From CBDFKQ01 sp965248855 (lineage in GTDB: Bacteria > Bacteroidota > Bacteroidia > Cytophagales > 172606-1), in assembly GCA_965248855.1 (NCBI GenBank), contig CBDFKQ010000012.1, forward strand, positions 434,001 to 498,000: a stretch of 64,000 nucleotides of DNA. The letters run 5' to 3'. Both the position numbers and the translations under genes were made by a program. The stretch's first letter is position 1. Each line of letters starts with the position of its first letter. Below are positions 14,494-24,328 of this stretch, piece after piece. The notes beneath the pieces are model-generated. The model saw only the letters and a program-made list of their open reading frames with translations. It did no database searches and was not told where the DNA came from.

Positions 14494-16950
14494 ATGGTTG
14501 AGAATGAACAATTAAAACTGGCATTTGGCTATGTAAACCACACCAATAAAAATATTTTTTTAACAGGAAAAGCCGGTACCGGGAAAACGACTTTTCTACA
14601 ACAACTAAAGAAAACCAGTCCGAAAAGAATGGTCGTTGTGGCACCTACCGGTGTTGCCGCCATTAATGCCGGTGGCGTTACTATTCATTCTTTTTTCAAC
14701 CTTCCCTTCGGTCCTTACCTTCCTGAGAATAATTCAGCGATTAAGAGGACATTCAACAAAGAAAAAATTAATCTCATCCTAAGCCTTGATTTACTTATTA
14801 TCGATGAAATAAGTATGGTTCGTGCTGATACATTAGATAGTATTGATGAAATATTAAGGCGCTATAAAAACCATAATAAGCCATTTGGTGGTGTACAATT
14901 ATTAATGATTGGTGATTTACACCAGCTCTCGCCGGTGATAAAGGATGAGGAATGGAGAATTTTGCAGGATTATTACCAGAATATTTATTTTTTCAGCAGC
15001 ATAGCACTCCAAAAAGCCGCGCCGGTAACGATAGAATTAAAACACATTTACCGACAAAATGATCAATTTTTTATTGATTTGCTGAATAGCGTGAGGGAAA
15101 ACAAAATGGATAAATCCGTTTTAGATAAATTAAATGAAAGGTATATCCCCGATTTCACACCTAAAGATGATGAAGGCTATATCACCCTTACCACCCATAA
15201 CAATACAGCTCAAGAAATTAATGATAAAAAATTATTAACTCTTGAAAGTAAATCTTTTTTTTTCAAAGCCGTAATAACAGGTGAATTTGACGAACGCGTT
15301 TACCCGACTCCGGTAGATCTGGAATTAAAAATCAATTCGCAGGTAATGTTTGTTAAAAACGACCCTTCCAAAGAGCGTTTATTTTTCAATGGAAAAATAG
15401 GAAGGATAACCGGAATTAAAGAAGACTTGATTTATGTAAAATGTCAAAAAGAAGAAGAAGAAATTGCAGTGGCACAGCTTGAATGGACGAATATAAAATA
15501 TACCCTTAACAATGAAACAAAACTGGTAGAAGAGACTATTGCAGGTAGTTTCGTACAATACCCACTCAAACTTGCATGGGCAATTACCATTCATAAAAGT
15601 CAGGGGCTCACCTTCGAAAAAGCTATTATTGATGCTAATATGGCCTTCGCCTTCGGGCAGGTATATGTGGCTTTGAGCCGTTGTAAAAGCCTTGAAGGAA
15701 TGGTTTTGCGTTCACCGCTTGGTTCGGGAAGTATAAAAAAAAGCAATGTCATTTCCGATTTTACTGACAATACTGATAAAAATCCTCCTTGCGAATCGGA
15801 ATTAATCGCTTCAAAGATTGCTTATCAGCAATCATTATTGCTCGATTTAATTGATTTTTCAAAAATTAAAAGAGCTTCGTTATATATCCAAAAAGTTGTA
15901 AAAGATGCCTATACTTCCTTTTTACCGGCGCTTATTACAGAGCTTAATGAGTTACATTATAATTGTGAAAAACGAATTTACTCCGTATCAATTACATTTA
16001 AAAAGCAGTTGGAAAGTATATTTAATGATGATATCCTACCGGGAGATGATATGACCTTACAGGAAAGAGTAAAGAAAGGGGCCACTTATTTTTCGTCCGG
16101 GCTTGATGAAATAATAATTGCTACATATCCAAAACTTGAAGCGGGCGTTGATAATAAGGCATTACAAAAAAACTATTATGATGCTTTAAATGTATTAAAA
16201 AAAGAAACATATATTAAATCAGCTATCTTAAAAAAATGTATTAATGGCTTTGATAGCCTGGAATACCTACAAACCATTGCCGATGCAGAAATTAATTATG
16301 TACAAAACACAACGGTGATTAATCAAAGCCCTGCAAAGTATCAAAATATTCCACATGATCAATTGTATAATTCATTAATTGAATGGAGAAATAAACTTGC
16401 AAACGATCAAAATGTACCTGTATATATAGTACTGACCCAAAAATCAATTTTAGAAATTACGAATAAATTTCCTTCCAATCTTAAAGAACTCGAAACAATT
16501 AAAGGAATTGGAAAAGCAAAAATAAAACAATATGGTGAAGAAATTTTGCAAATGATAGAAACCTATTGTAAAGCAAACCATATCGAAAGGTCGGAGTTTA
16601 AGGTGCTTGAAGATATTAAAAAAGAAACCAAAAAGGATAAAAAAACAGATACGAAAATTATTTCCTACAATCTTTTTCGTGAGGGGAAAACAATCTTAGC
16701 CATTGCACAGGAAAGAGGCTTTACCACCGAAACCATTCGTGGCCATCTGGCATATTACGTTAGCATCGGTGAAATAACGATTACGGAATTGGTAAATGAA
16801 GAAAAAATAAAAATTATATCTGATTACTTGCAAAAAAACCAAAATCAAACTACAAAAGAAATAAAGGATGCCTTGGGTGACGATGTGGGGTATAGCGACA
16901 TTAAAGCTGTGATTAGTTATATGGAGTTTTTGAAAAAGAGGTTAGAATAG
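14494..16950 (+). CDS. PIF1/RecD2-like AAA helicase with HRDC and helix-turn-helix C-terminus
   Basis: 818 residues. The N-terminal superfamily 1B helicase core has the Walker A motif GKAGTGKTT (residues 25-33), motif Ia VVAPTGVAAINAGGVTIHSF, Walker B LLIIDEISMVRADTLD, motif III GDLHQLSPV and, near residue 365, AWAITIHKSQGLTFEKAII followed by VYVALSRCKSLEGMVL. After a long linker come an HRDC-like nucleic-acid domain (about 615-695, with LKELETIKGIGKAKIKQYGE) and a RecQ-type helix-turn-helix (about 720-810). The family unwinds DNA 5' to 3' and acts in replication-fork and G-quadruplex maintenance. It is monocistronic with a 280-base upstream gap in which I see no other gene. Confidence 0.88.
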   Translation: MVENEQLKLAFGYVNHTNKNIFLTGKAGTGKTTFLQQLKKTSPKRMVVVAPTGVAAINAGGVTIHSFFNLPFGPYLPENNSAIKRTFNKEKINLILSLDLLIIDEISMVRADTLDSIDEILRRYKNHNKPFGGVQLLMIGDLHQLSPVIKDEEWRILQDYYQNIYFFSSIALQKAAPVTIELKHIYRQNDQFFIDLLNSVRENKMDKSVLDKLNERYIPDFTPKDDEGYITLTTHNNTAQEINDKKLLTLESKSFFFKAVITGEFDERVYPTPVDLELKINSQVMFVKNDPSKERLFFNGKIGRITGIKEDLIYVKCQKEEEEIAVAQLEWTNIKYTLNNETKLVEETIAGSFVQYPLKLAWAITIHKSQGLTFEKAIIDANMAFAFGQVYVALSRCKSLEGMVLRSPLGSGSIKKSNVISDFTDNTDKNPPCESELIASKIAYQQSLLLDLIDFSKIKRASLYIQKVVKDAYTSFLPALITELNELHYNCEKRIYSVSITFKKQLESIFNDDILPGDDMTLQERVKKGATYFSSGLDEIIIATYPKLEAGVDNKALQKNYYDALNVLKKETYIKSAILKKCINGFDSLEYLQTIADAEINYVQNTTVINQSPAKYQNIPHDQLYNSLIEWRNKLANDQNVPVYIVLTQKSILEITNKFPSNLKELETIKGIGKAKIKQYGEEILQMIETYCKANHIERSEFKVLEDIKKETKKDKKTDTKIISYNLFREGKTILAIAQERGFTTETIRGHLAYYVSIGEITITELVNEEKIKIISDYLQKNQNQTTKEIKDALGDDVGYSDIKAVISYMEFLKKRLE

Positions 16951-17177
16951 ATTTTTAAGTAATTACTTTCTTTATTGACGCTCGGCATAATCTTCGACAT
17001 TAATGCTTTATCAAATCTTCAGATATAAATTATTTCAGTGAAGTATAAATTTATAATATGCACCTATGTAATTATATTATTGCCAAACAAGGCATTAATA
17101 TTTATTAAAGAGAGTATTATAAATAATATAGGATGTAGCAGCTACCTTATTTTTAAAGTTTTTTTGTCTTATGATAT

Positions 17178-17990
17178 CTATTTCACTTCCAATATCTCAC
17201 AAGCCTTTTGAGCTGCTGCTTGTTCGGCTTTTTTCTTACTGTATCCATATCCAACCGTTAAAGGTTCGCTGTCAATAATAATTTGGGCAGTAAATTCTTT
17301 TTGATGCCTTTTTCCTTTTTCTTCAATAATTTCAAAAACCAATTGTTTGCTTTCTTTTTGAGACCACTCAATAAGCATGCTTTTAAAGTTGGAATTAATT
17401 GAAATAACTGTCGAGAGATCGTAATAAGGTAATAAGCGATGTATGATAAACTTTTTACATGCTTTATAACCCTTATCCAGGTAAACTGCACCCACCATAG
17501 CCTCCAATGCATCACCATAAATAGATTGACCTGGGGCGTTGTTATATGAACGATTATCGTATTCAATTAATTTATTGAGGCCGATTTTTTTACAAAGGTT
17601 ATTTAGAGATTCTCTATTTACAATTCTGGATCGGATTTCGGTTAAAAAACCTTCGTCTTTATAAGGGAATTTTTTGAAAAGATAATCAGCAACTACTGCA
17701 CCCAATATGGCATCTCCTAAATATTCGAGTCGTTCGTTTGATTCTTTAAAACCTTTTAAATTATCTTGTGTGGAAACAGAAGTGTGCTTTAATGCGAGAC
17801 TGTAAATTTTAATATTACCCGGCTTTACACCTATAATTTGTCGTACAGAAAAACCAAGATTATTTCCATCCGCATTTTTTCTCTTCCAAAAGAAAAGAAA
17901 GCGCCGGATAGATAAACCGGACAAAAATGTATTGCGCCTATTTTTGATATTTTTTAAAAATAACAGATGCGTTGTGACCCCCAAAACCAA
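17178..17990 (-). CDS. rnc: Ribonuclease III
   Basis: Cleaves double-stranded RNA in rRNA and mRNA processing. The signature ERLEYLGDA (residues 86-94 of the 270-residue frame) carries the metal-binding residues, and GDALEAMVGAVYLDKG gives the second acidic cluster. A double-stranded RNA-binding domain follows (about 200-268), ending KKKAEQAAAQKACEIL. The ATG at 17990 overlaps fabF by 53 bases. A TTG at 17924, 14 bases after the fabF stop, would give 248 residues and remove an odd basic lead, so the true start is uncertain. The acpP-fabF-rnc order is conserved in many bacteria and supports the call. Confidence 0.92.
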   Translation of the reverse strand: MVLGVTTHLLFLKNIKNRRNTFLSGLSIRRFLFFWKRKNADGNNLGFSVRQIIGVKPGNIKIYSLALKHTSVSTQDNLKGFKESNERLEYLGDAILGAVVADYLFKKFPYKDEGFLTEIRSRIVNRESLNNLCKKIGLNKLIEYDNRSYNNAPGQSIYGDALEAMVGAVYLDKGYKACKKFIIHRLLPYYDLSTVISINSNFKSMLIEWSQKESKQLVFEIIEEKGKRHQKEFTAQIIIDSEPLTVGYGYSKKKAEQAAAQKACEILEVK

Positions 17991-19191
17991 ATGTATTACT
18001 TAAAGCCACATTTACTTCTTTATGTTGAGCTTTATTGAATGTAAAATTCAATTGCGGTCCACAATCTTCATCATCAGTAAAATGATTAATGGTTGGCGGA
18101 ATTATTGAATGTTGAATGGCAAGAATTGAAGCAATAGCTTCAATAGCACCTGCAGCTCCCAATAAATGGCCTGTCATGGATTTTGTGGAACTGATATTTA
18201 GTTTTAAAGCATGTTCGCCAAATACTTTTTGAATCGCTTTAATTTCTTGTGGATCTCCTATTGGAGTTGAAGTGCCATGAGTATTTATATAATCAACCTC
18301 CAAAGGCGACATATTAGCGTCTTCCAAGGTGTTTTTCATTACTGCAACTACACCCAAACCTTCAGGATGGGGAGCTGAAATGTGATAAGCATCTGCTGAC
18401 ATTCCTCCGCCAACTAACTCTGCATATATTTTTGCACCTCTTGCTTTTGCATGTTCCAACTCCTCTAAAATCAATGCTCCTGCACCTTCTCCCAATACAA
18501 ATCCGTCTCTGTCTTTATCATAAGGACGTGATGCTGTTTGAGGAGAATCGTTTCTTTCCGATAAAGCTTTCATTGCATTAAAACCACCAACTCCGGCTTC
18601 AATAACTGCTGCTTCTGATCCTCCTGAAATAAAAATATCGGCTTTGCCTAACCTTATATAATTGTAAGCATCAATTAATGCGTTTGTTGCAGTAGCACAA
18701 GCAGAGACTACAGAAAAATTAGGTCCTCTAAATCCATATTTCATTGAAATGTAGCCTGCGCTCAAATCAATAATCATTTTTGTAATAAAAAACGGATTAA
18801 AACGTGGAGTACCATCACCTTTCCCAAAGTCTAAGACTTCATTTTGAAATGTATTAATACCTCCTATACCTGATCCCCAAATAACTCCTGCTCTTTCAGG
18901 GTTAAATTTTTCGAGGTCAAGGCCCGAATCTTTAATGGCTTCATCTGCTACAACCATAGCAAATTGCACAAAACGATCCATTTTTCTTGCTTCTTTTCTG
19001 TCAAGAAAATTTTCAGGAATAAAATTTTTTACTTCGCAGGCAAATCTGGTGCGGAATTTCTCGGCATTAAATAAAGTTATCGGTGCAGCACCGCTTACTC
19101 CATTGGTTATACTTTGCCAATACTCAGCAACAGTATTACCCACCGGAGTAAGCGCGCCCATACCAGTAACTACTACCCTTTTTAAAGTCAT
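17938..19191 (-). CDS. fabF: 3-oxoacyl-[acyl-carrier-protein] synthase II
   Basis: 417 residues. Condenses malonyl-ACP with acyl-ACP in fatty acid elongation. The catalytic Cys165 lies in VVSACATATNAL; the histidines are in NTHGTSTPIGD (about 305) and STKSMTGHLLGAAGAIEA (about 340), and the C-terminal SNTFGFGGHNASVIF is typical. It lies 66 bases downstream of acpP on the same strand and is followed by rnc, a standard fatty-acid operon arrangement. Confidence 0.96.
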   Translation of the reverse strand: MTLKRVVVTGMGALTPVGNTVAEYWQSITNGVSGAAPITLFNAEKFRTRFACEVKNFIPENFLDRKEARKMDRFVQFAMVVADEAIKDSGLDLEKFNPERAGVIWGSGIGGINTFQNEVLDFGKGDGTPRFNPFFITKMIIDLSAGYISMKYGFRGPNFSVVSACATATNALIDAYNYIRLGKADIFISGGSEAAVIEAGVGGFNAMKALSERNDSPQTASRPYDKDRDGFVLGEGAGALILEELEHAKARGAKIYAELVGGGMSADAYHISAPHPEGLGVVAVMKNTLEDANMSPLEVDYINTHGTSTPIGDPQEIKAIQKVFGEHALKLNISSTKSMTGHLLGAAGAIEAIASILAIQHSIIPPTINHFTDDEDCGPQLNFTFNKAQHKEVNVALSNTFGFGGHNASVIFKKYQK

Positions 19192-19257
19192 AAATGTTGG
19201 TTTTTCACACTTTATGTGTTTTTTATCCAGGCTTGGAAGAGGGATTTTAAAGAAAGG

Positions 19258-19494
19258 TTATTTAACGTTTTCTTCCAAATAAGATATTGCCTGGCCTACA
19301 GTTTGAATGCTTTCAGCCTGTTCATCAGGAATTGAAATATTGAATTCCTTTTCAAATTCCATAATAAGTTCAACGGTATCAAGAGAGTCGGCACCCAAGT
19401 CGTTTGTAAAACTTGCTTCGTTGGTGATTTCAGACTCTTCAACACCTAATTTTTCTTTAATAATGCTTCTTACTTTTTGTGCGATTTCTGACAT
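19258..19494 (-). CDS. acpP: Acyl carrier protein
   Basis: 78-residue acidic carrier that holds growing acyl chains on a phosphopantetheine arm attached to Ser37 in GADSLDTVELIM. The open frame extends 11 codons further to 19527, but MSEIAQKVRSII is the canonical start and gives the standard ACP size. First gene of the acpP-fabF-rnc group. Confidence 0.96.
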   Translation of the reverse strand: MSEIAQKVRSIIKEKLGVEESEITNEASFTNDLGADSLDTVELIMEFEKEFNISIPDEQAESIQTVGQAISYLEENVK

Positions 19495-19732
19495 TTTTTT
19501 ACTTTTTGGGTTAAAAACACGTTGCAAAGAAATACATTAAAATTAATAATGTCAAACAATATTTTATTTAGGTATTTAATTTTGCAATTTCAGGCAGAAG
19601 AAAAATCTTTATTATTTATATTTGAACCGTTAAATAAATTATAAAATCATTTATTATAACATTTATATTCTGAATAAAAGAATTAAAACGTAATATTGGC
19701 ATCTGATTTATTAGACTCTACTTTAAAAATTC

Positions 19733-21163
19733 ATGAAAATCCATTTTAACAAAACCAAAATTATTGCAACGGTAGGGCCGGCTTGCAACAAAAAAGAACA
19801 ACTACTGGACTTGATTAAGGAAGGTGTGGATGTATTCAGACTAAATTTTTCTCATGGAACTCATGATGAACATAAAAAAGTTATCGATTTTGTTCGTGAG
19901 TTAAATGATGAATATGGTTTAAATATTGCCTTGCTTCAGGATTTGCAGGGACCGAAAATCAGAACTCGCGAAGTGGAGAACAATGGTGTGATGTTAACAA
20001 CGGGTGAACAATTAATTTTGACTACTGACAAAATAATTGGAACTGTTGAACGTGTTGGGCATACTTATATGGAAATGCCGCAAGATGTGCGTGTTGGAGA
20101 TATGATTTTGTTGGATGATGGTAAAATAGAATTAAAAGTAAAAAAAGTTGAAGGTACTGAAGTAATTACCGAGGTAATTTATGGTGGAATACTAAAATCG
20201 AAAAAAGGAATTAATTTACCAAACACGCCTATCTCTATCCCCGCACTTACAGAAAAAGACAGAGAAGATTTAGTTTTTGGATTAGCGAATGAAGTGGAAT
20301 GGGTTGCACTTTCTTTTGTAAGAACCGCACAAGAACTACGTGAATTAAAAGAACTCATTAAGCAAAGTGGAAAACGCACAAGAATAATTGCTAAAGTTGA
20401 AAAACCGGAAGCCTTAACAAATATTGATGAAATTATAGAGGCGACGGATGCCGTGATGGTAGCTCGTGGTGACTTGGGTGTTGAAATTATTGCTGAAGAG
20501 GTTCCTATATATCAAAAATTAATTATCAACAAATGTAACAAAGCTGCCAAGCCGGTTATTGTTGCTACACAAATGTTGGAAAGCATGATTACAAGCCCTC
20601 GCCCAACACGTGCTGAAACGAACGACATTGCAAATGCAGTTATTGATGGAGCTGATGTGGTGATGTTAAGTGCAGAAACTGCCTCAGGTATGTACCCCAT
20701 ATTAGCAGTAAGAAGTATGAATGAAACCATCAGGTTTGTTGAACTTAAAGCTAATGTATATAACAGGGAATTTGAAATGCCGAAAGAAAAAAACGAAAAC
20801 TTTTTAAGTAATTGTATTATACTTTCTGCTTGCGAATTGGCCAATGAAGTGGAGGCTAAAGCAATTGTAGGTTCTACAAGTACCGGCCATTCTGCTATGC
20901 GCATATCCAGCCACAGACCAAAAGCTGATATTTTTATTTTTACCGATAATAAATTTTTAGTGAATTCTTTAAGTTTGGTTTGGGGTGTGAGGGCTTTCTA
21001 TTATGAAAGTAAAAGTACCACTGATGATACCATTGAAGAAATGGAAAAATTATTGAAAGAAAAAGGACTTCTTACTCATGGTGATAGTGTTGTAAGTACT
21101 TCAAGTATGCCTGTTACTTATAAGCAAAGAACCAACATGATGAAATTATCTGTAGTAAAATAA
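19733..21163 (+). CDS. pyk: Pyruvate kinase
   Basis: 476 residues, the common bacterial length. Transfers phosphate from phosphoenolpyruvate to ADP in the last step of glycolysis. Diagnostic blocks: KIIATVGPACNKKEQL, FRLNFSHGTHDEH, QDLQGPKIRTRE, the Lys/Glu/Asp metal site in RIIAKVEKPEAL and MVARGDLGVEI, and ATQMLESMITSPRPTRAET. The C-terminal allosteric domain is present. It is divergent from acpP and convergent with the nucleoside transporter gene. Confidence 0.96.
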   Translation: MKIHFNKTKIIATVGPACNKKEQLLDLIKEGVDVFRLNFSHGTHDEHKKVIDFVRELNDEYGLNIALLQDLQGPKIRTREVENNGVMLTTGEQLILTTDKIIGTVERVGHTYMEMPQDVRVGDMILLDDGKIELKVKKVEGTEVITEVIYGGILKSKKGINLPNTPISIPALTEKDREDLVFGLANEVEWVALSFVRTAQELRELKELIKQSGKRTRIIAKVEKPEALTNIDEIIEATDAVMVARGDLGVEIIAEEVPIYQKLIINKCNKAAKPVIVATQMLESMITSPRPTRAETNDIANAVIDGADVVMLSAETASGMYPILAVRSMNETIRFVELKANVYNREFEMPKEKNENFLSNCIILSACELANEVEAKAIVGSTSTGHSAMRISSHRPKADIFIFTDNKFLVNSLSLVWGVRAFYYESKSTTDDTIEEMEKLLKEKGLLTHGDSVVSTSSMPVTYKQRTNMMKLSVVK

Positions 21164-21188
21164 ATTCAATTTTATTAAAAAAAAATAA

Positions 21189-21232
21189 TTACAATTATCA
21201 GTTTATCAATATTGATAAACTGATAATTGTAA
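21189..21232. repeat. Perfect 44-bp palindrome (box P2) between pyk and transporter gene
   Basis: Every base of 21189-21210 is mirrored in 21211-21232 with no loop. The core GTTTATCAATATTGATAAAC is the consensus of the palindromic box family in its most symmetrical form. It lies between convergent genes and is flanked by A-rich and T-rich runs, so it may end transcripts from both sides, or it may be a protein-binding or mobile-element site. Confidence 0.85.
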
Positions 21233-21263
21233 AAAGAGTTTTTTTTATTTGTCACATTTAAAA

Positions 21264-22475
21264 CTAACTTTTTAATTCCTTACTTTTTTCTCTGAAAAAT
21301 AATAAAAAGAAAACAATCACTATCATTGTTACTCCCGCAGGCACAAGCCAAAAAGAAGGCCAGGTTATTTTATTTCCAACTGTATAATAATCAGCAACAA
21401 TACCCGATAAGTAAGAACCTATAAACATACCTAAGCCATAAGTTGCAAAAGTAATTAAGCCTTGCGCCGCATTTTTTACTTTTTCACCGGCTTTGGTTTC
21501 CGTATAAATATAGCCGGTTACGAAAAAGAAATCATAACATACACCATGTAAAATTATCCCTGCATAAAGCATCCATACACTATCCTGCACATTACCAAAC
21601 GAGAAAAAAACAAATCTGGTTATCCAGGCAAGCATGGCAACTAATAATATTTTTTTCACACCCCATTTGGTAAAAATGATAGGAATTAATATCATAAAAA
21701 ATGCTTCCGACATTTGACCCAATGTCATTTTACTTGTAGCATTTTCCATACCCGCTTCCGTGAGGAAATTATTGGCAAAACTGTAGTAAAACGAAAGCGG
21801 AATACAAATTAAAATAGCAGAAATAAAAAATACCAAATAAGATTTGTCCTTAAATAAAACTAAAGCATCTAAACCCAATATTTGAGCAACACTTGCCGGG
21901 CCTGTTGCTTTAGGTGGTGTTTGTGGAAGTGTAAATGAGAAAATACCTAACAGCAATGATGCGCCGGCAGCAATGTTAAACGGAATGCTTGTAGTGGCGA
22001 TGTTATTTATTCCCTTTATAGTTATTACACCCATAATCAGTCCTGTAACAATCCATCCGATTGTTCCCCAAACCCTCACTGAAGGAAATTCTTTATCCGG
22101 TTTTTGCATTTGACTGAAAGCAACCGAATTACTTAATGCAATTGTTGGCATATAAACTAATGAATAGACAAGTACAATCCAAAAAAAAAGTTTTGGATCT
22201 TGAATAGTAGTTGCAAAAAACAATAATACTGCGCCGATCAAATGTAAAATGCCCATAAATTTTTGTGCAGAAAAATACCTGTCAGCTATCATCCCAACCA
22301 AAAAAGGCGATATCATGGTTGCTATTGAATTAGCTGCATAAGCAGCCCCTGTTTGAAGCCCGGTCGCCTTTAAAGTTTGTAATAAATAAGTGCCCATTGT
22401 TACATACCACGAGCCCCAGATAAAAAACTCGAGGAACATCATTACAGACAATTGGATTCGTATATTGGTTTTCAT
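21264..22475 (-). CDS. Nucleoside permease, MFS nucleoside:H+ symporter family
   Basis: 403 residues with about twelve hydrophobic segments. The N-terminus MMFLEFFIWGSWYVTMGTYL and the PFLVGMIADRYFSAQKFMGI loop are typical of the NupG/XapB family, which brings purine and pyrimidine nucleosides into the cell with protons. LSNSVAFSQMQKPDKEFPSV in the middle is another family block. It is alone, convergent with pyk and downstream of menA on the same strand, but separated from it by a terminator. Confidence 0.87.
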   Translation of the reverse strand: MKTNIRIQLSVMMFLEFFIWGSWYVTMGTYLLQTLKATGLQTGAAYAANSIATMISPFLVGMIADRYFSAQKFMGILHLIGAVLLFFATTIQDPKLFFWIVLVYSLVYMPTIALSNSVAFSQMQKPDKEFPSVRVWGTIGWIVTGLIMGVITIKGINNIATTSIPFNIAAGASLLLGIFSFTLPQTPPKATGPASVAQILGLDALVLFKDKSYLVFFISAILICIPLSFYYSFANNFLTEAGMENATSKMTLGQMSEAFFMILIPIIFTKWGVKKILLVAMLAWITRFVFFSFGNVQDSVWMLYAGIILHGVCYDFFFVTGYIYTETKAGEKVKNAAQGLITFATYGLGMFIGSYLSGIVADYYTVGNKITWPSFWLVPAGVTMIVIVFFLLFFREKSKELKS

Positions 22476-22526
22476 ATTATTTAAATTATTCTTGAATATA
22501 AATTTATTTTCATGGAATTATAACAT

Positions 22527-22562
22527 AAAAAATCCTCTTTTTAATAAAAGAGGATTTTTTTT
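22527..22562 (-). terminator. Terminator downstream of menA
   Basis: A perfect 15-bp stem (left arm 22527-22541, right arm 22546-22560) around TAAT, with A/T flanks that give a U-tract in the minus direction just after the menA stop at 22588. Confidence 0.9.
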
Positions 22563-22587
22563 CTTCAACTTATATTTTATAGAGCAT

Positions 22588-23493
22588 TTATGAGGCCAAT
22601 AACTGACCGATCCCAAAAGTGATCATAAAACATAAACTCGTTAAGGCCATTTGTTTTAAATATGGGTCGAGTTCGCTTGGTTGTTGTTTTTTATAAATTC
22701 CAATAGCATTTATTAAAAAGAGAGGTATAGTAACAGCAAATAAAAATTGCCAAAAATCTGTGAAGGTATAAACTACATACATTATCGCGCAAAGCAAGCC
22801 GCCACCCAATAAAACCCAATGGTAAAGTGTTGCATTTTTTCTGCCTATTCTAACAGGAACCGATCTTTTACCTGCTTTTTCGTCCGATTCGATATCGCGA
22901 ATGTTATTTACATTTAAAACTGCGGTAGCAAATAAACCACAACTGGTAGCCGGTAAAGTTAATAATATATTAAATTGATGGGTAAAAAGATAGAAAGTGC
23001 CTAATACCCCAACCCAACCGAAAAATATAATAACAGCCAAATCACCCAAGCCGGCATACCCATATGGCTTTTTTCCGGCAGTATACGTTATGGCGGCAAC
23101 AATTGATAATATACCCAAACCAAAAAAAACAAGGATGGTTTCCTTTGTACTTTGTTGCAAGGCAATATATAATAAAAGCATTCCGGAAAATAATGATAAA
23201 GCGCTTAACAAAATTATTCCCTTCATCATTGCTTTTGGACTAATTAAGCCTGACTGAACAGCTCTTTGAGGCCCCTTCCTTTCTTTATGATCGGCACCGT
23301 TTACAGAATCTCCATAATCATTTGCAAAATTGGAAAGAATTTGTAAAAACACAGTTGTAAGTACACATAATATGAAAATATCCCACCTAAAGGCAGCAAA
23401 TTTTGCAGCTAAAAAACTTGCCATTCCCACACTTGAGAGGGTTAATGGAAGGGTGCGTAAACGCATTGCAGACAACCAGACTTTTATATTCAT
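22588..23493 (-). CDS. menA: 1,4-dihydroxy-2-naphthoate polyprenyltransferase
   Basis: 301-residue UbiA-family membrane enzyme that prenylates 1,4-dihydroxy-2-naphthoate to demethylmenaquinone. The prenyl-diphosphate Asp motif NFANDYGDSVNGAD lies at about residues 56-69, and the second motif is NVNNIRDIESDEKAGKRSVP near 195. Eight to nine transmembrane segments are visible. Menaquinone is the respiratory quinone of Bacteroidota. No other men genes are in the window. Confidence 0.93.
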   Translation of the reverse strand: MNIKVWLSAMRLRTLPLTLSSVGMASFLAAKFAAFRWDIFILCVLTTVFLQILSNFANDYGDSVNGADHKERKGPQRAVQSGLISPKAMMKGIILLSALSLFSGMLLLYIALQQSTKETILVFFGLGILSIVAAITYTAGKKPYGYAGLGDLAVIIFFGWVGVLGTFYLFTHQFNILLTLPATSCGLFATAVLNVNNIRDIESDEKAGKRSVPVRIGRKNATLYHWVLLGGGLLCAIMYVVYTFTDFWQFLFAVTIPLFLINAIGIYKKQQPSELDPYLKQMALTSLCFMITFGIGQLLAS

Positions 23494-23643
23494 TAAAATA
23501 AAATCTTAAATTATATTAAGGGGAAATTAAATTTAAGTCTTCTTCTTTAAAGATGTAAATATAAACTGTAATCAATCAGGAAAATATCAATTGCATTATT
23601 TATTTTCACAGAAATTATTTTTAAATTTTTAAACAAAACTAAA

Positions 23644-24045
23644 ATGTTAAAGGTAGAACATATCGGCATAGCTGTGAAAGATTTAGAAACATCCAATGCA
23701 CTTTTCAGCAAATTATTAAATACTCCCATTTATAAAACTGAAGAAGTTGCATCGGAATTTGTAAAAACTTCTTTTCTTAAAACCGGAGATACAAAAATTG
23801 AGTTATTGGAAGCCACTTCTCCTGAAAGTGCAATAGCCAAGTTTTTAGAGAAAAAAGGTGAAGGTATTCATCATATAGCTTTTGAGGTCGAAAATATCGA
23901 ACAGGAAATGGAAAGGTTAAAAAATGAAGGTTTTATTTTGCTAAATACTGTGCCTAAAACCGGAGCTGATAATAAATTGGTATGTTTCCTTCATCCAAAA
24001 TCTACCAATGGTGTTTTAATTGAATTGTGCCAGGAGAAAAAGTAG
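23644..24045 (+). CDS. mce: Methylmalonyl-CoA epimerase
   Basis: 133-residue glyoxalase/VOC-fold metal enzyme interconverting R- and S-methylmalonyl-CoA in propionate metabolism. MLKVEHIGIAVKDLETS carries the first metal His, GEGIHHIAFEVENI the second, and GVLIELCQ the C-terminal Glu. The length is normal. No methylmalonyl-CoA mutase is adjacent. Confidence 0.92.
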   Translation: MLKVEHIGIAVKDLETSNALFSKLLNTPIYKTEEVASEFVKTSFLKTGDTKIELLEATSPESAIAKFLEKKGEGIHHIAFEVENIEQEMERLKNEGFILLNTVPKTGADNKLVCFLHPKSTNGVLIELCQEKK

Positions 24046-24266
24046 TAAAATTTGTCGTTGTTTATTTTAGCTTGCCAAATCCAATCAAAAACTACCGCGG
24101 CATTGCCTTTTGTTTCTATATCCCTTTCAGATTTAACCCTTACTTTATCTTTAATATTGTTCACATCATCTTTTAAATTATAATTGTAAACCAATTATTA
24201 AAATGAGGGTAAAAATGGAATATTGATGGATTTAATTAGAAAAAAATAAGCCAAAAAGAAAACTTG

Positions 24267-24298
24267 ACTATTTTTTCCTGATGCGAAGAAAAAATAGT
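24267..24298. repeat. Inverted repeat before the first thioesterase gene
   Basis: ACTATTTTTTC (24267-24277) pairs exactly with GAAAAAATAGT (24288-24298), loop of 10. It lies 30 bases before the start of the 24329 gene and could be a terminator for mce or a leader hairpin; no clear T-run follows. Confidence 0.4.
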
Positions 24299-24328
24299 TA
24301 AAATTAATAATGAGATTTTTTATTCAAT

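Noticed and set aside
23991..24194. Minus-strand ORF of 67 residues after mce, reading KVRVKSERDIETKG
   Set aside because: It overlaps the mce 3' end, is short, and shows no family pattern. Could be a relic, but I cannot support it.
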